Assembly (NCBI RefSeq): GCF_005280205.1 | Contig: NZ_SUND01000025.1 | Span: 1-49,810 of the forward strand | Length of the DNA stretch: 49,810 bases | Direction: 5' to 3' | From: Bacillus yapensis | GTDB taxonomy: Bacteria > Bacillota > Bacilli > Bacillales > Cytobacillaceae | Shown: positions 34,801 to 43,095 of the stretch, piece after piece | Layout of the letters: each line of letters begins with the position of its first letter | Position numbering within the stretch: the first letter of the stretch is position 1 | Translations under genes and position numbers: made by a program | The notes under the pieces: model-generated | Told to the model about the DNA's origin: nothing | Seen by the model: only the letters and a program-made list of their open reading frames with translations | The model's database searches: none

Positions 34801-35382
34801 ATTTGTCATCTGCCTAACGAAAGAATCGGTTGCAAGCAAACCTTCTGGAAATAGAATTTCTGTATAGTCATCAATTGTTTCAAACATGAAAGGCATGTAT
34901 CGGTTCAAGTCATTACAATGCTTGATAATAAGGTATTTGAATAGTTCCTCTGAATTATTATTCATTTTCAGAGCATAAATATATTCCTTGTCCAAATCCA
35001 AATCTAACGATAGTGCTTCTTTCATCATGTCTGGCTCTGTACTACCAGCATTACTAGAAGAAAGTACCCTTACCTTTGTTGGTAAGTAGTCATTTACCTC
35101 CATAAAGCGTAAAGCCGTGAAACGGTTAAACCAAGTATAAGCAACTTCCTCCATTACTCGCTTGAATCCAATTTGACCAATGCGATCAATCAACCTATCT
35201 CTTTGAATCTTTTCTTCCTTTGAAAGCTGTCTGCCATCTATAAAGATGGCATCTGAGCTTTCAATGTCTGCTTTTTTTATGTTATCTTCTGTAATTCCTA
35301 TCTTCATTGCTCTTGCTTCGACCTTTTTCAATAGCTCTCTTCGTGCATTCGTAGCAAAAGTCTTGAGTGCAGATTTATTCAT
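31888..35382 (-). CDS. pglX: BREX adenine-specific DNA methyltransferase PglX
   Basis: 1164 residues from the ATG at 35382 (GAGGTG 6 nt upstream; a GTG at 35391 is also open). SAM-binding motif I FDPSMGSGH (about 308-316) and catalytic motif IV NPPY (about 493-496) are intact, as in gamma-class N6-adenine methyltransferases. The C-terminal half carries the target-recognition part. PglX marks host DNA at one strand of a non-palindromic site so that BREX spares it. No frameshift or homopolymer tract suggesting phase variation was noticed. It starts 5 bp after brxC ends. Confidence 0.95.
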   Translation of the reverse strand: MNKSALKTFATNARRELLKKVEARAMKIGITEDNIKKADIESSDAIFIDGRQLSKEEKIQRDRLIDRIGQIGFKRVMEEVAYTWFNRFTALRFMEVNDYLPTKVRVLSSSNAGSTEPDMMKEALSLDLDLDKEYIYALKMNNNSEELFKYLIIKHCNDLNRYMPFMFETIDDYTEILFPEGLLATDSFVRQMTNTEIIPEDNWSKVEVIGWLYQYYIAEEKDRVIKAKKKYKTEEIPFATQLFTPNWIVRYMVQNSLGRYWIESHPEHRDLLEDWEFYLENANPGLDVDDNLAPFINKELKVEEIKCFDPSMGSGHILVYMFDVFYEIYSKSGYIEREIPRLIIENNLYGLDIDDRAYQLACFSVVMKALQYNRRFLRSIERDGLILNLASIQETNILTNEDIAYIAGENIGKRYDDTKEFIKQFIDGKTIGSLVNVDHFPQDFLYERLTFIQNNPASDLFEEGLREKALLLLPNLIKQAKLLYQKYTCTITNPPYIGYKFLNEKLKKFIDENYPNYGTDLFSVFIKFVQSCTEDNGQIGLVTPYAWMFIKNYEILRTDLIRDRTISSLIQLEPNAFETAAVPVCTFTLRNYSVNVPGEYIRLLDFKGINIQEIKVKEAIQNSDVSYRYTVSDKVFVEIPGKRFAYWISKRFRRLFIESEILDTVIEISGSQNITGNNKKYLRNFWEVELQKIKEKRWSLYSKGGDYRKWFGNIELVVDWSEAGRAFYKNNPTSNLLDKQYWHREGITYNGVSLRGFTVRWVSNVIYDKGGPTLHVNDEELQYYILALLNTKIASTVISIFNPTPNTQVNDIKYIPFIPTEDKDLKSRIVSLAKDSIKIAKKDWDEFENSIDFEVSPLLKYKTETGLIKDSFDEWKAVKKQDFLQLKENEESLNKLFIDIYNLSEDFTPDVDDEDIILHTPDLERDIRNFISYAVGCILGRYSIDIPGVVYAGGQFDLSKYKSFPVSNDGILPVFQDDHLDNDIVTRFVEFVRITFGESNLNENLDFITNALGRTERETPKERLGKYFTTEFYNDHMGIFNTRGRRTPIYWLFSSGRQKAFNSLVYIHRYDKTTLSRMRTDYLHEYQIRLEAERKNHLNVIEGDSTAKEISNAKKELKVLDKKIEELKEYDEKLHHMADMQIEMDLDEGVIANYEIFKGLVAKI

Positions 35383-35396
35383 TCCATTCACCTCAA

Positions 35397-38300
35397 TTAC
35401 TCTACAAACTCAATTTGTTTATTTTCTTTTATAATCTGTTTTAACTTTGTTGAAAGGGCGTTGATATACTTATCAACATCATCTTCAGTAGTTAATGTTT
35501 TAACATTGACCAGCTTTGTTACCTTTACTGGTTGCTTTTGAACGGTCGGCTTAACAGGCGATACAGGAGGATCAACTACTTCACCATCAGGACGTTTTCT
35601 TTGTTCTTCTTCCTTTTTACGTCTCCATTCGGTAATTTCCCGCTCGATATGCCCCTCCATTTTTTCCTTGAAGCTGGTGCTTTGAGAAACTGTTGCGTCA
35701 ACTTTATAAATATCTGTAAATGTATCTACATTAGCATTAAGTTCTTGATAGTAACGACTTACTCGTTCTTTCGTTTCATTGGATACACCATATTGTGATG
35801 TCAATAACGATAAGTAATCACTATCATCTTTTAGTTTTTTATGAGCATTTTCTCTCTTCTCATTAAGGACATTATTAATTTGTTCATCCATTGCATGAAT
35901 AAGCTCAGGAATGTCCTTTATCTTTTTGTAAGGTAAAGGATCCTGAAGTATGGACTGGAGCTTATTAATAACTCCTTCTACCTCTGCACCCACCAAATAG
36001 GATTTACTTTCATCATATTTTCGTATGGCTGCCAATCCATCATCAAAGATTTTCTTCTGATCAGTACCGAAGAAACTTTTGACATAGACGATGTCCTCTT
36101 CCCAATCAAGTAAGTCATCTTCTAACTCCTTCAACTTATTGAAATAAGATACATTGTCTAAGCCACTGTGGAACTGCTCAAAGTATTCTAAGCCTTTGTC
36201 AAGTAAGCTCATACCAGGATACTTTCTACCCTCATAACGGGCTTTGTACCCCTTGATTTCGTCTATCTGTTTTTCAACAAGTAGTCGAATGTCCTTCAAT
36301 AGTCCATCTTCATCATCAGCTAAATCTGTTTTATTGAAAACATCTTTACAAATACTTTTAGCTGTTTTAATTAGTTTTTCGTCAACTTTTACCCTCTTCA
36401 ACACAATGGCTTTGTCGGCTTCCTGTGTCTTAGTAAAAATCGTTACAAGTGTATTAACATTATCTTCAGGTTCCAAGTATTCTGCATTATACCGAATTCG
36501 AATACGTTGTTCTTTTAATAAATGTGCAATCATTCCTGCTATATCAAGCATTTTCCAACCATATGGCTTGTCTCCGAAACGATCGAATAATATCTTAATA
36601 CGTACCTGCTTTTTCAAGTCGTCTTGTAAGCTAATAAATTCAGACACTTCCCGCTTAGCCAAGTCATTTGGATTTACTTTCAAAGTTTCTTCAAATGACA
36701 ATTGTTCATCATTTGTAGCAAGGATTGAAATTAAAGCCCGTTCATTATCTAAGTGTTCCTTTACATAACTTAGTTTTGTGTAGACATTATCGACTAACAT
36801 TGTAAAGGCAGCATTTATTTTCTCACGAACAGTTGACCCCTTAATATCAACTTTATCCCCATTGATAAAGAAAGCACAGTCCTTAATCGCATCCTCCAAA
36901 AGCTCACGAACCCTTCTTCTACGTTCACGAACTTCTGCTTGTTTATTATTTAAGATATTTTGGATATTTTCAGGAAGTTGTGTAATATTCGTTTTCTTAC
37001 GGAATTCCTCAATCCGTAATGCTTCACCAATTTCCTCAATATAGGCCTCATTACCACCAAGTTTAATGATCATTTCCCCGTTACCCGAAGTCATCATCAT
37101 TAACTCCTGGTCGGATTTCTGGTAATGATCTGATAATGGAGAAAGAAGTTGCATACCTATATTAGATGTCTGATTTCCATAATTTTTCTCATCCATTTTC
37201 TGATTGTAGGTAAATGAGTATTCACTGTTGTAACGGAACCGCTTTTCATCATATAGGTCTTGGAAAATGTAGTTTGCTAACTCCCGCTTAACAATGTCCT
37301 CATCTATATTTAGGGATTTGATTTCTCTATTAATGTCTTGCTCGTCATCTGTTAAAAAGATAAAATTATCCCCATTTTTCTGTACCAGCGTTTGGGAAAT
37401 TAGCTTACGTAAAGAAACTTTAATTCTCTCTTTAAGCTGTAACTTATCCTCATCAATATGAGTAACCATTAAAGTAGCAATATTATCGAGATTTGCTGGT
37501 AGTTCTTTTACATATTTAATCATGAATAGAACCTTTAACAGATTAATGTTAAAATCATCATCTTTTAGGGCTGGATTTTCATAGGCACCTTCAATAACTC
37601 TTGAAATGGATGGATTCAAAAATTCCTTTATCGTGTCATAGAAGGCATAAAAAGGTATAAGTGTACCTTCTTCAGCATTCTTATATTGAAGACCAGCTTC
37701 TTTAAATGCCGATAACATGGAGCGTTCCCCTTCAGATAAATGCTTACCAGAAGAGCCATGTTTTCTTACTTGCTCAAAAACGTTTTGTAACAACTTAAAT
37801 TGATAAGGCATGAAAGGATACACATCTGCAAATTCCTGTTCATTGTCAAACCCACGTAAATCCGCTGTGCTTTCTCGGAAACTAATTAAGTTCTTTAAAA
37901 TAGCACTTTTTTCAGGATAAAGAACCTTCAATTTGTCATTAGCAAAGTCCTTTTTCAATAGGATACGTTTTTTGATAACTTCATCAACCGAGATGGATGA
38001 TAGAGATAGTCTTGTATCGAATCGCCCTTGAATACGTGAGAAGTCGTCCCCTTTAACTTTAATAATGCTATCAATACTCTCTTGGGAAGTAACCATAATC
38101 CAAACCTTACCTTTACAATGGGTTCCAAGATCTTCAGCCACTGTCTGCAAGTTCAACATTAAACTGCGGTTATCACCAATGTATTGACCAATCTCATCCA
38201 CGAGAAAGATAAGGTGGAAGTTTTTCCCCTTACTATTGATGTACTCATTTACGTCTTTCGCAAACTTTTCAATACTGATTTCGAAATTATTCACACCATT

Positions 38301-38981
38301 TTCAAACCAATTTCGAGCAGATTCTTCCGTCATATCGGTTACTTTCGTTAGGGCACCAATAACAAAGTCCGCATCAAAGTAAAAACTATTACGACGTTCT
38401 TCCCACGCTTCACCAGCTAATGACTTAAATTCCGCTTTAAACGCCTCATAGACTCCCTGTTTATCCAGGTACTTCTCCATTTCGGCCACACCGGGTATAT
38501 CTCCGTAATAGCCACGATGCTCATAAAATACCTTCATGAAGACACGGAGAATGGCATCTTCCTTTGATTTGTTATCTAGTGAACCTTTCGAATCTATGTT
38601 GAACAGAATAACCTCTGTTTCCACATCAGCCGTTCTTTGCATATTCGCATATACAAGAGGGTCTTGTACTTTATCTTGGAAGAAATCAATCGCTTGTTTA
38701 CCTTTTACCTTCTTGTTTTCAAGTAAGTAAGCAAGTATCTTCAGAAAGTGTGATTTACCGGAACCAAAAAATCCAGAAATCCAAACACCCATCTTATCCG
38801 TTACACCATTAATCCCTTTTTGATAATTCTCATAAAACTTAGAAAGGTGTTTTTGTAGCTCACGGGTAACAACATACTCATCCAATTCCTGATAAATATT
38901 ATCTTCATCTTGTTGAGCTACTTTAATGACTCCACGAATATCACGTTCAATGTCTTTTTGAAACATATCTTTAATAATCAT
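35397..38981 (-). CDS. brxC: BREX large ATPase BrxC
   Basis: 1194 residues, ATG with AGGGGGAATT upstream. Walker A GFFGSGKSHFL (about 70-80) is followed by a Walker B-type HLIFLVDEIGQYIG and a KVWIMVTSQES sensor segment. The long C-terminal part is helical and coiled-coil, with a Pro/Lys-rich linker near the end. BrxC is the P-loop ATPase core (formerly PglY/DUF499-like) of BREX. It lies between brxB (20-bp gap) and pglX. Confidence 0.94.
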   Translation of the reverse strand: MIIKDMFQKDIERDIRGVIKVAQQDEDNIYQELDEYVVTRELQKHLSKFYENYQKGINGVTDKMGVWISGFFGSGKSHFLKILAYLLENKKVKGKQAIDFFQDKVQDPLVYANMQRTADVETEVILFNIDSKGSLDNKSKEDAILRVFMKVFYEHRGYYGDIPGVAEMEKYLDKQGVYEAFKAEFKSLAGEAWEERRNSFYFDADFVIGALTKVTDMTEESARNWFENGVNNFEISIEKFAKDVNEYINSKGKNFHLIFLVDEIGQYIGDNRSLMLNLQTVAEDLGTHCKGKVWIMVTSQESIDSIIKVKGDDFSRIQGRFDTRLSLSSISVDEVIKKRILLKKDFANDKLKVLYPEKSAILKNLISFRESTADLRGFDNEQEFADVYPFMPYQFKLLQNVFEQVRKHGSSGKHLSEGERSMLSAFKEAGLQYKNAEEGTLIPFYAFYDTIKEFLNPSISRVIEGAYENPALKDDDFNINLLKVLFMIKYVKELPANLDNIATLMVTHIDEDKLQLKERIKVSLRKLISQTLVQKNGDNFIFLTDDEQDINREIKSLNIDEDIVKRELANYIFQDLYDEKRFRYNSEYSFTYNQKMDEKNYGNQTSNIGMQLLSPLSDHYQKSDQELMMMTSGNGEMIIKLGGNEAYIEEIGEALRIEEFRKKTNITQLPENIQNILNNKQAEVRERRRRVRELLEDAIKDCAFFINGDKVDIKGSTVREKINAAFTMLVDNVYTKLSYVKEHLDNERALISILATNDEQLSFEETLKVNPNDLAKREVSEFISLQDDLKKQVRIKILFDRFGDKPYGWKMLDIAGMIAHLLKEQRIRIRYNAEYLEPEDNVNTLVTIFTKTQEADKAIVLKRVKVDEKLIKTAKSICKDVFNKTDLADDEDGLLKDIRLLVEKQIDEIKGYKARYEGRKYPGMSLLDKGLEYFEQFHSGLDNVSYFNKLKELEDDLLDWEEDIVYVKSFFGTDQKKIFDDGLAAIRKYDESKSYLVGAEVEGVINKLQSILQDPLPYKKIKDIPELIHAMDEQINNVLNEKRENAHKKLKDDSDYLSLLTSQYGVSNETKERVSRYYQELNANVDTFTDIYKVDATVSQSTSFKEKMEGHIEREITEWRRKKEEEQRKRPDGEVVDPPVSPVKPTVQKQPVKVTKLVNVKTLTTEDDVDKYINALSTKLKQIIKENKQIEFVE

Positions 38982-39001
38982 CTAAATTCCCCCTATCACT
39001 T

Positions 39002-39568
39002 TTAATCGACTAATCGAAACGCCCGGTAATAATTATCATCCTTAAATTTTCCAAACAATTGTAATGATTGCCCATCATATTTTCCAGGGAAAAACATGAT
39101 AACGGGAACATTGTCCAACACCTCTTGTAAGTTATTTAAAATGTTGTGGGAACGAACAAATGGATAAACCTTACCTATTCCAGTGAGGAACACCACATTA
39201 TAATCATCCATTTGTTCTTTAATTTTTCTTAGAAACACTTCTGGCTTTGCAAATGTCGTCATTGCTTTAAACAATTGATCTTTTCCTTGACGTTCTTCCA
39301 TTTCAAAAATTCGTTCGAAGATCCTTTTATCTTTTGTAATTTCTAGCAGCATCTTATATAAATCAAACTCAATAATTCTCCGGTTCGATCCTTCATAACC
39401 AAATTCTTTCTTAATATGCTTAATATAATCCCTTACCACAAGTTCATCTTGTGGCTCATAGTCAAATACGTAAAAGCTAATTTCATTGCCAAGGCCACGT
39501 CCCTCTATGAACTTATCCTCTTTAATTTTCGGTATAATCTGATCCAGTTTTGCATTCAAATTTGCCAC
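39002..39568 (-). CDS. brxB: BREX protein BrxB
   Basis: 188 residues with the family's usual length and features: an N-terminal ISFYVFDYEPQDEL segment, the mid VVFLTGIGKVYPFVRSHNIL and the C-terminal PVIMFFPGKYDGQSLQLFG. BrxB (DUF1788) bridges other BREX subunits; no enzymatic motif is visible. AGGGGGTGA precedes the ATG. It starts 11 bp after brxA. Confidence 0.93.
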   Translation of the reverse strand: MANLNAKLDQIIPKIKEDKFIEGRGLGNEISFYVFDYEPQDELVVRDYIKHIKKEFGYEGSNRRIIEFDLYKMLLEITKDKRIFERIFEMEERQGKDQLFKAMTTFAKPEVFLRKIKEQMDDYNVVFLTGIGKVYPFVRSHNILNNLQEVLDNVPVIMFFPGKYDGQSLQLFGKFKDDNYYRAFRLVD

Positions 39569-39579
39569 ATATTCACCCC

Positions 39580-40176
39580 CTACTCACCCATTGCACGTAT
39601 ATAACGAGCATCACCAATTTGAGTGAGATGATTTTTTATCTGTTCATCAATAATTAGCCTGTCTAACTCTTTACCTTTTCTGTTTCTTAACATTCCGCTT
39701 TCATACAATACTTGCATGTAAGCTCTTTTTAACTTCTCTACATTAATGTCGCTCCAACTAGCTACCTTTTCACTTTGCTCCGCCTTAGAGGTGAAGAAGA
39801 GATTGATGTCCTTCTTTTCTATTAGATAGTCATTATTATGTAGCTTTTCCCCTATTACCTCATCCATGAATTCAAAAAATAACAAATCAGTCTTCATAAT
39901 GGCATACAGGTTAAGGGCTTTTCCCGCTTCAATGGAACCTTCTAACATTAAAGAAACAAGAGTATCATCAATAGCTTCCGCCCTTTTCATAATGGAAGGT
40001 AGTGCTCTATTGATTCTCCCTTGATTATTAAATTGAAACAGATTTTCTTCCTTTACTTTTTTTCTTATCTCATCTTTGGCTAAGCCTTGTTGCTTCAACT
40101 TTATAACCTGTTTTAACTCAAAAAGTAAAAACGATGCCCCATTCAAACTTGAAGAATATTCTAATTCCATTGTCAT
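39580..40176 (-). CDS. brxA: BREX protein BrxA
   Basis: About 198 residues from the ATG at 40176 (GAAAGG upstream). A TTG at 40197 also has a weak RBS, but BrxA proteins usually begin close to the YSSSL motif found here. The Y-S-S-S-L-N-G-A-S-F-L start, ARKxx-type middle and R-A-Y-x-Q-V-L-Y-E-S-G-M-L end (DUF1819) fit BrxA, a small DNA-binding helical protein. It is 31 bp after the small leading gene of the operon. Confidence 0.92.
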   Translation of the reverse strand: MTMELEYSSSLNGASFLLFELKQVIKLKQQGLAKDEIRKKVKEENLFQFNNQGRINRALPSIMKRAEAIDDTLVSLMLEGSIEAGKALNLYAIMKTDLLFFEFMDEVIGEKLHNNDYLIEKKDINLFFTSKAEQSEKVASWSDINVEKLKRAYMQVLYESGMLRNRKGKELDRLIIDEQIKNHLTQIGDARYIRAMGE

Positions 40177-40207
40177 GCAATCAAACCTTTCAAACAAGAC
40201 TATTTTC

Positions 40208-40444
40208 CTACTTTATTTTCAATATCTTTCCTACCACAGCTAAACGCCTTTTACCGCATTGCTGCTGAACGACCTTTGTGAACTCATTCTCTTTTATTAG
40301 TTTTTCTTGATTATGTTCATATAAGTTTTTAATTCCATCTATTAGCTCATTCTCTTTTATCTCTTCCTGCCAATAGGAATCCACTAGCTTGTTCAAATCA
40401 ACAGCCAAATCTCTCTGTGTACGATAAAACATTTTTAGTTCCAC
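40208..40444 (-). CDS. Small helical protein at the head of the BREX operon
   Basis: 78 residues from the GTG at 40444, chosen because AGAGGTG lies 6 nt upstream; a TTG at 40462 would overlap that RBS. It is charged and helical (QRDLAVDLNKLVDSYWQEE, NLYEHNQEKLI, CGKRRLAVVGKILK). I do not know its role. It is the first gene of the operon, 31 bp before brxA, so it is transcribed with BREX and could be an accessory or regulatory component. Confidence 0.7.
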   Translation of the reverse strand: MELKMFYRTQRDLAVDLNKLVDSYWQEEIKENELIDGIKNLYEHNQEKLIKENEFTKVVQQQCGKRRLAVVGKILKIK

Positions 40445-40480
40445 AGAATTCACCTCTTGCAATTTTCTTACTTACTTATT

Positions 40481-40515
40481 ATTTTAGTCTTATTTCAATT
40501 GGAACTCAATTCCAA
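40481..40515 (-). promoter_or_regulatory. BREX operon promoter with overlapping palindrome
   Basis: Minus strand: -35 TTGAGT (40509-40504), 17-bp spacer, -10 TAAAAT (40486-40481), 37 bp before the first GTG. The -35 lies within the palindrome TTGGAA-TTGAG-TTCCAA (40515-40499), a likely repressor site. The 40463-40753 gap also holds an ACCGT ... ACGGT dyad (about 40620-40645) and otherwise nothing gene-like. Confidence 0.55.
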
Positions 40516-40714
40516 CCATTGATTATTACCCATTTTCTTGTTTCATTCTCCATATTGTGCTCAGCTAGGCCTAAATACGGTCTATAAACGTTTCTAAAAG
40601 CTAACTTCAATATATAAGTACCGTATTATGTACTCAAAACGGTTCCAATGTGATAACTATGAGTGTCTCCCTCTAATTTCTGTATTTAACAACAGGAATC
40701 CCTCACAAAAAAAA

Positions 40715-40738
40715 GCTACTGAAAATAAAATCAGTAGC
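40715..40738 (-). terminator. Terminator of the small XRE gene
   Basis: On the minus strand GCTACTGA and TCAGTAGC pair around an AT-rich loop, followed by eight T residues, 16 bp after the stop of the gene at 40754. It insulates the BREX promoter from read-through. Confidence 0.85.
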
Positions 40739-40753
40739 AATACTTTCAATTAC

Positions 40754-41038
40754 TCATCCTGTAATCTTTTTTAGAGATTCTTTATCTTTTAAAACCTGCT
40801 TCATGTATTCCTCGGCTACTTCCTCTAATCCAAATCCATTTATTAGGATATTTAGACGGGTTGTCATCTCACAGCCACGGTATCCTTTTATAAGCCTGAA
40901 AATGAAACTTGGCGAGAGGTTGGTCCTATCAGAAATATCCTTCAAACTATATCCTCTTTGATTCTTTAATTGCTCAACTAATTCGCCGAAGTGATTTTCA
41001 ATCATATCAAGAACATGCTGATTTCCTTGTTGTTCCAT
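40754..41038 (-). CDS. Small XRE-type HTH regulator
   Basis: 94 residues. The HTH is clear (YSLKDISDRTNLSPSFIFRL followed by IKGYRG, about 32-58), with short helices on each side and no sensor domain. AGGAGG precedes the ATG. It lies upstream of the BREX operon, on the same strand but behind its own terminator, and is divergent from the gene at 41224. It is a candidate regulator of BREX or of its divergent neighbour; binding sites cannot be assigned from sequence alone. Confidence 0.8.
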   Translation of the reverse strand: MEQQGNQHVLDMIENHFGELVEQLKNQRGYSLKDISDRTNLSPSFIFRLIKGYRGCEMTTRLNILINGFGLEEVAEEYMKQVLKDKESLKKITG

Positions 41039-41223
41039 TTTAGTTTCCTCCTATTAATTCACTGATGCTTGACCAGTTCCTGATTTGTCATAAGACCTTA
41101 TATACTAAGCAGTATGGGGTTCTCTTATTACTCCTATCTCAATCCAAGTTTCCCTACTATATTGGAATATTTCTTTATTAGTTATCTACTATATAAAAAG
41201 AAAAAATTAAAGGGGGAATCATT

Positions 41224-41748
41224 ATGGATACACAAGAATTTATGAGTTTATCCGCACTAGAAAAAGTGGAATTAGTCAATAAAATGCTTAAAGAAGAGGA
41301 AGATTGCCATTTAAAAAATACGGCTTCTAAATTAGGGTTGTCTGAATCTACTTTCTCAAAAGTCATGAGAGATAACTCATCTTATCAGTACAACAAAACT
41401 AGCAAACAATATGATCGAATTATGCCAATAGAGGAGTACAAGAAATATCTCCAATCAGGGTCTGACGAGAACAAAATGGAGGAAACATTGCAGTTTGTTG
41501 CTGAACATCTCGAAGAGTTAAAGGGGCTTTTGCATGCAAATGAAACTCAATTGGTTTTAGAGCCAGAAATATATGACTCTAGCAGCACAAGTATCACTAG
41601 AACGATTCAGGTAAACGAGGACATTTTCAAGTCTTTCTATGACTTGTATTCTAGTAGATTCTCACACATCCGCCTTAGAGAAATCTACAGTAAGTGCCTT
41701 CTTGATTTTATCAAAGCCTATCAACCTAAAAAGACCCCTGAGAATTAG
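41224..41748 (+). CDS. Hypothetical HTH protein
   Basis: 174 residues, ATG after AGGGGGAATC. Residues about 8-50 (LEKVELVNKMLKEEE, TASKLGLSESTFSKVMRD) form an HTH like that of small plasmid or phage regulators. The middle is a charged helix and the C-terminus (RTIQVNEDIFKSFYDLYSSR) could be a ribbon or dimer segment. Function unknown. It is divergent from the 94-residue XRE gene across a 185-bp promoter interval, a pairing typical of opposed regulators. Confidence 0.65.
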   Translation: MDTQEFMSLSALEKVELVNKMLKEEEDCHLKNTASKLGLSESTFSKVMRDNSSYQYNKTSKQYDRIMPIEEYKKYLQSGSDENKMEETLQFVAEHLEELKGLLHANETQLVLEPEIYDSSSTSITRTIQVNEDIFKSFYDLYSSRFSHIRLREIYSKCLLDFIKAYQPKKTPEN

Positions 41749-41829
41749 TATCAGGGGTTTCAATTACCTTTTTACCACTCATGTAACAAATCAATTATTT
41801 CACTCTGTCTATATTTATCCCAACCATTT

Positions 41830-42096
41830 TCAGCTTTGTTTGGGCCTCGTTAAGAAACTTATATTTACCATGGGATAACCTCCATCCTCATAATTAAATA
41901 CATGTATATCCAATAATTCTCTCTCGGCCTTTTCAATCTTTTGTTTCTCACTCTCTATAAATTCATCAATAAGCGTTTCACTACAAATTAGGGAGGAAAT
42001 ACTCGTTCCAGCCCATTTCCAAAAATCCGGGGATTCTCTTTTAATTATGTCTTTTTTGATTTTCATTTCTTCGATTACCTCCTCTGTTCTCCTCAC
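41830..42096 (-). CDS. Small hypothetical protein
   Basis: 88 residues, helical and charged with one aromatic patch (SPDFWKWAGTSI). No family recognised. It starts one base after the stop of the DUF1385 gene, so the two are translationally linked; GTGAGGAG lies before the ATG. It may be a cytosolic partner of the membrane protein. Confidence 0.6.
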   Translation of the reverse strand: MRRTEEVIEEMKIKKDIIKRESPDFWKWAGTSISSLICSETLIDEFIESEKQKIEKAERELLDIHVFNYEDGGYPMVNISFLTRPKQS

Positions 42097-42097
42097 G

Positions 42098-42844
42098 TTA
42101 ATTTTCCAATTCTTTCTCTTCTAATCTTTTCAGTGCCTCTATAGCTACAATTAAATGCCTGTTTTGAGGCTTTGATGTAAAAAGAAGATATTGCGTAACC
42201 TTCCCAATTACCAATATTAAACTCCAAATTACTTTTGGCTCCCCCCTCCACAACTCATATCCAATAGACCAGGCTAAAAGAAAAACATAAACAGAATCAT
42301 CAAGTATTAGAGATAGGATGGAGAAACATAGAACGATACTGACAGCCAAACTTGTACCGCAGTCCTTATGGACCCTCGGTTGCCTTCTAACGTTTTCTAA
42401 AGTTAAATTTAGGCCACTCTCATAAGTTGAGACAGTCATATGCTCAGCTCCATGATATTTTCCAATGGGACTTATTTTTATGATTAGACCTGCAATAACT
42501 AAAAGTCCCAACAACATCTCTAGGTTGTTAATGGGTATTGTATATAAAAAAATTGAATTGGATCTTCCAATGAATAAGAGCTCCATCAAAATCAAGACAA
42601 TTGCCGCTACTATAAACCTCCTCCAGTGTTCAATTAATAGTTCAAATACCATTGAAAAAGAACGAACAAAAGGTATGTTTGATAGAATAATTGTTATTTT
42701 CTTATCTTCCCTATTCACTTTCGTTTCTGTTGTGATTTTCCCATTCTTGAGTTGAGATAAAGCCTGATATTTTTCCCCGGTAAAACTAACATAGTTATAT
42801 CCAGCCCTTCCTCCTAATACTTTCACTCTTCTTTTTCCACTCAA
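42098..42844 (-). CDS. DUF1385 (YqhQ-like) membrane protein
   Basis: 248 residues. The signature YHGAEHMTVSTYESG with LTLENVRRQPRVHKDCGTS (about 134-168) is the conserved DUF1385 block, with its His, Glu-His and C-G-T-S. At least four hydrophobic segments surround it (about 75-92, 99-120, 170-190, 205-222). An N-terminal GGRAGYN replaces the GGQAVMEGV of standard YqhQ, and the protein is shorter than the usual 300 residues, so it is a variant on mobile DNA rather than the housekeeping copy. Function unknown. Confidence 0.8.
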   Translation of the reverse strand: MSGKRRVKVLGGRAGYNYVSFTGEKYQALSQLKNGKITTETKVNREDKKITIILSNIPFVRSFSMVFELLIEHWRRFIVAAIVLILMELLFIGRSNSIFLYTIPINNLEMLLGLLVIAGLIIKISPIGKYHGAEHMTVSTYESGLNLTLENVRRQPRVHKDCGTSLAVSIVLCFSILSLILDDSVYVFLLAWSIGYELWRGEPKVIWSLILVIGKVTQYLLFTSKPQNRHLIVAIEALKRLEEKELEN

Positions 42845-42910
42845 TCTTTCTCCCCCCTCTTGCTAAAACTTGATTTTTACTAATGACTAAAGTCAAAGGA
42901 AAATAAAAAA

Positions 42911-42941
42911 GCCCGTATTCCCCCTTATCTGGAATACGAGC
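42911..42941 (-). terminator. Terminator-like hairpin in the leader of the DUF1385 gene
   Basis: On the minus strand GCTCGTATTCC and GGAATACGGGC pair and run into TTTTTTATTTT, a strong intrinsic terminator. No minus-strand gene lies just upstream: the next gene (43096) is on the plus strand. So it either attenuates the DUF1385 transcript or ends a small antisense RNA. Confidence 0.65.
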
Positions 42942-43095
42942 TATTTAATATATTAAATTTTATTTTGATCATAATTTTTTTTATCATCATTTTCCCTGCT
43001 CTAAATTTTATTAATTTGTATTATAACTTTAGGAAGTGCGATAATCAAGATACGTATTGGGATAAACTTTTACTAATTAGAAAGAGGGCGATGTT

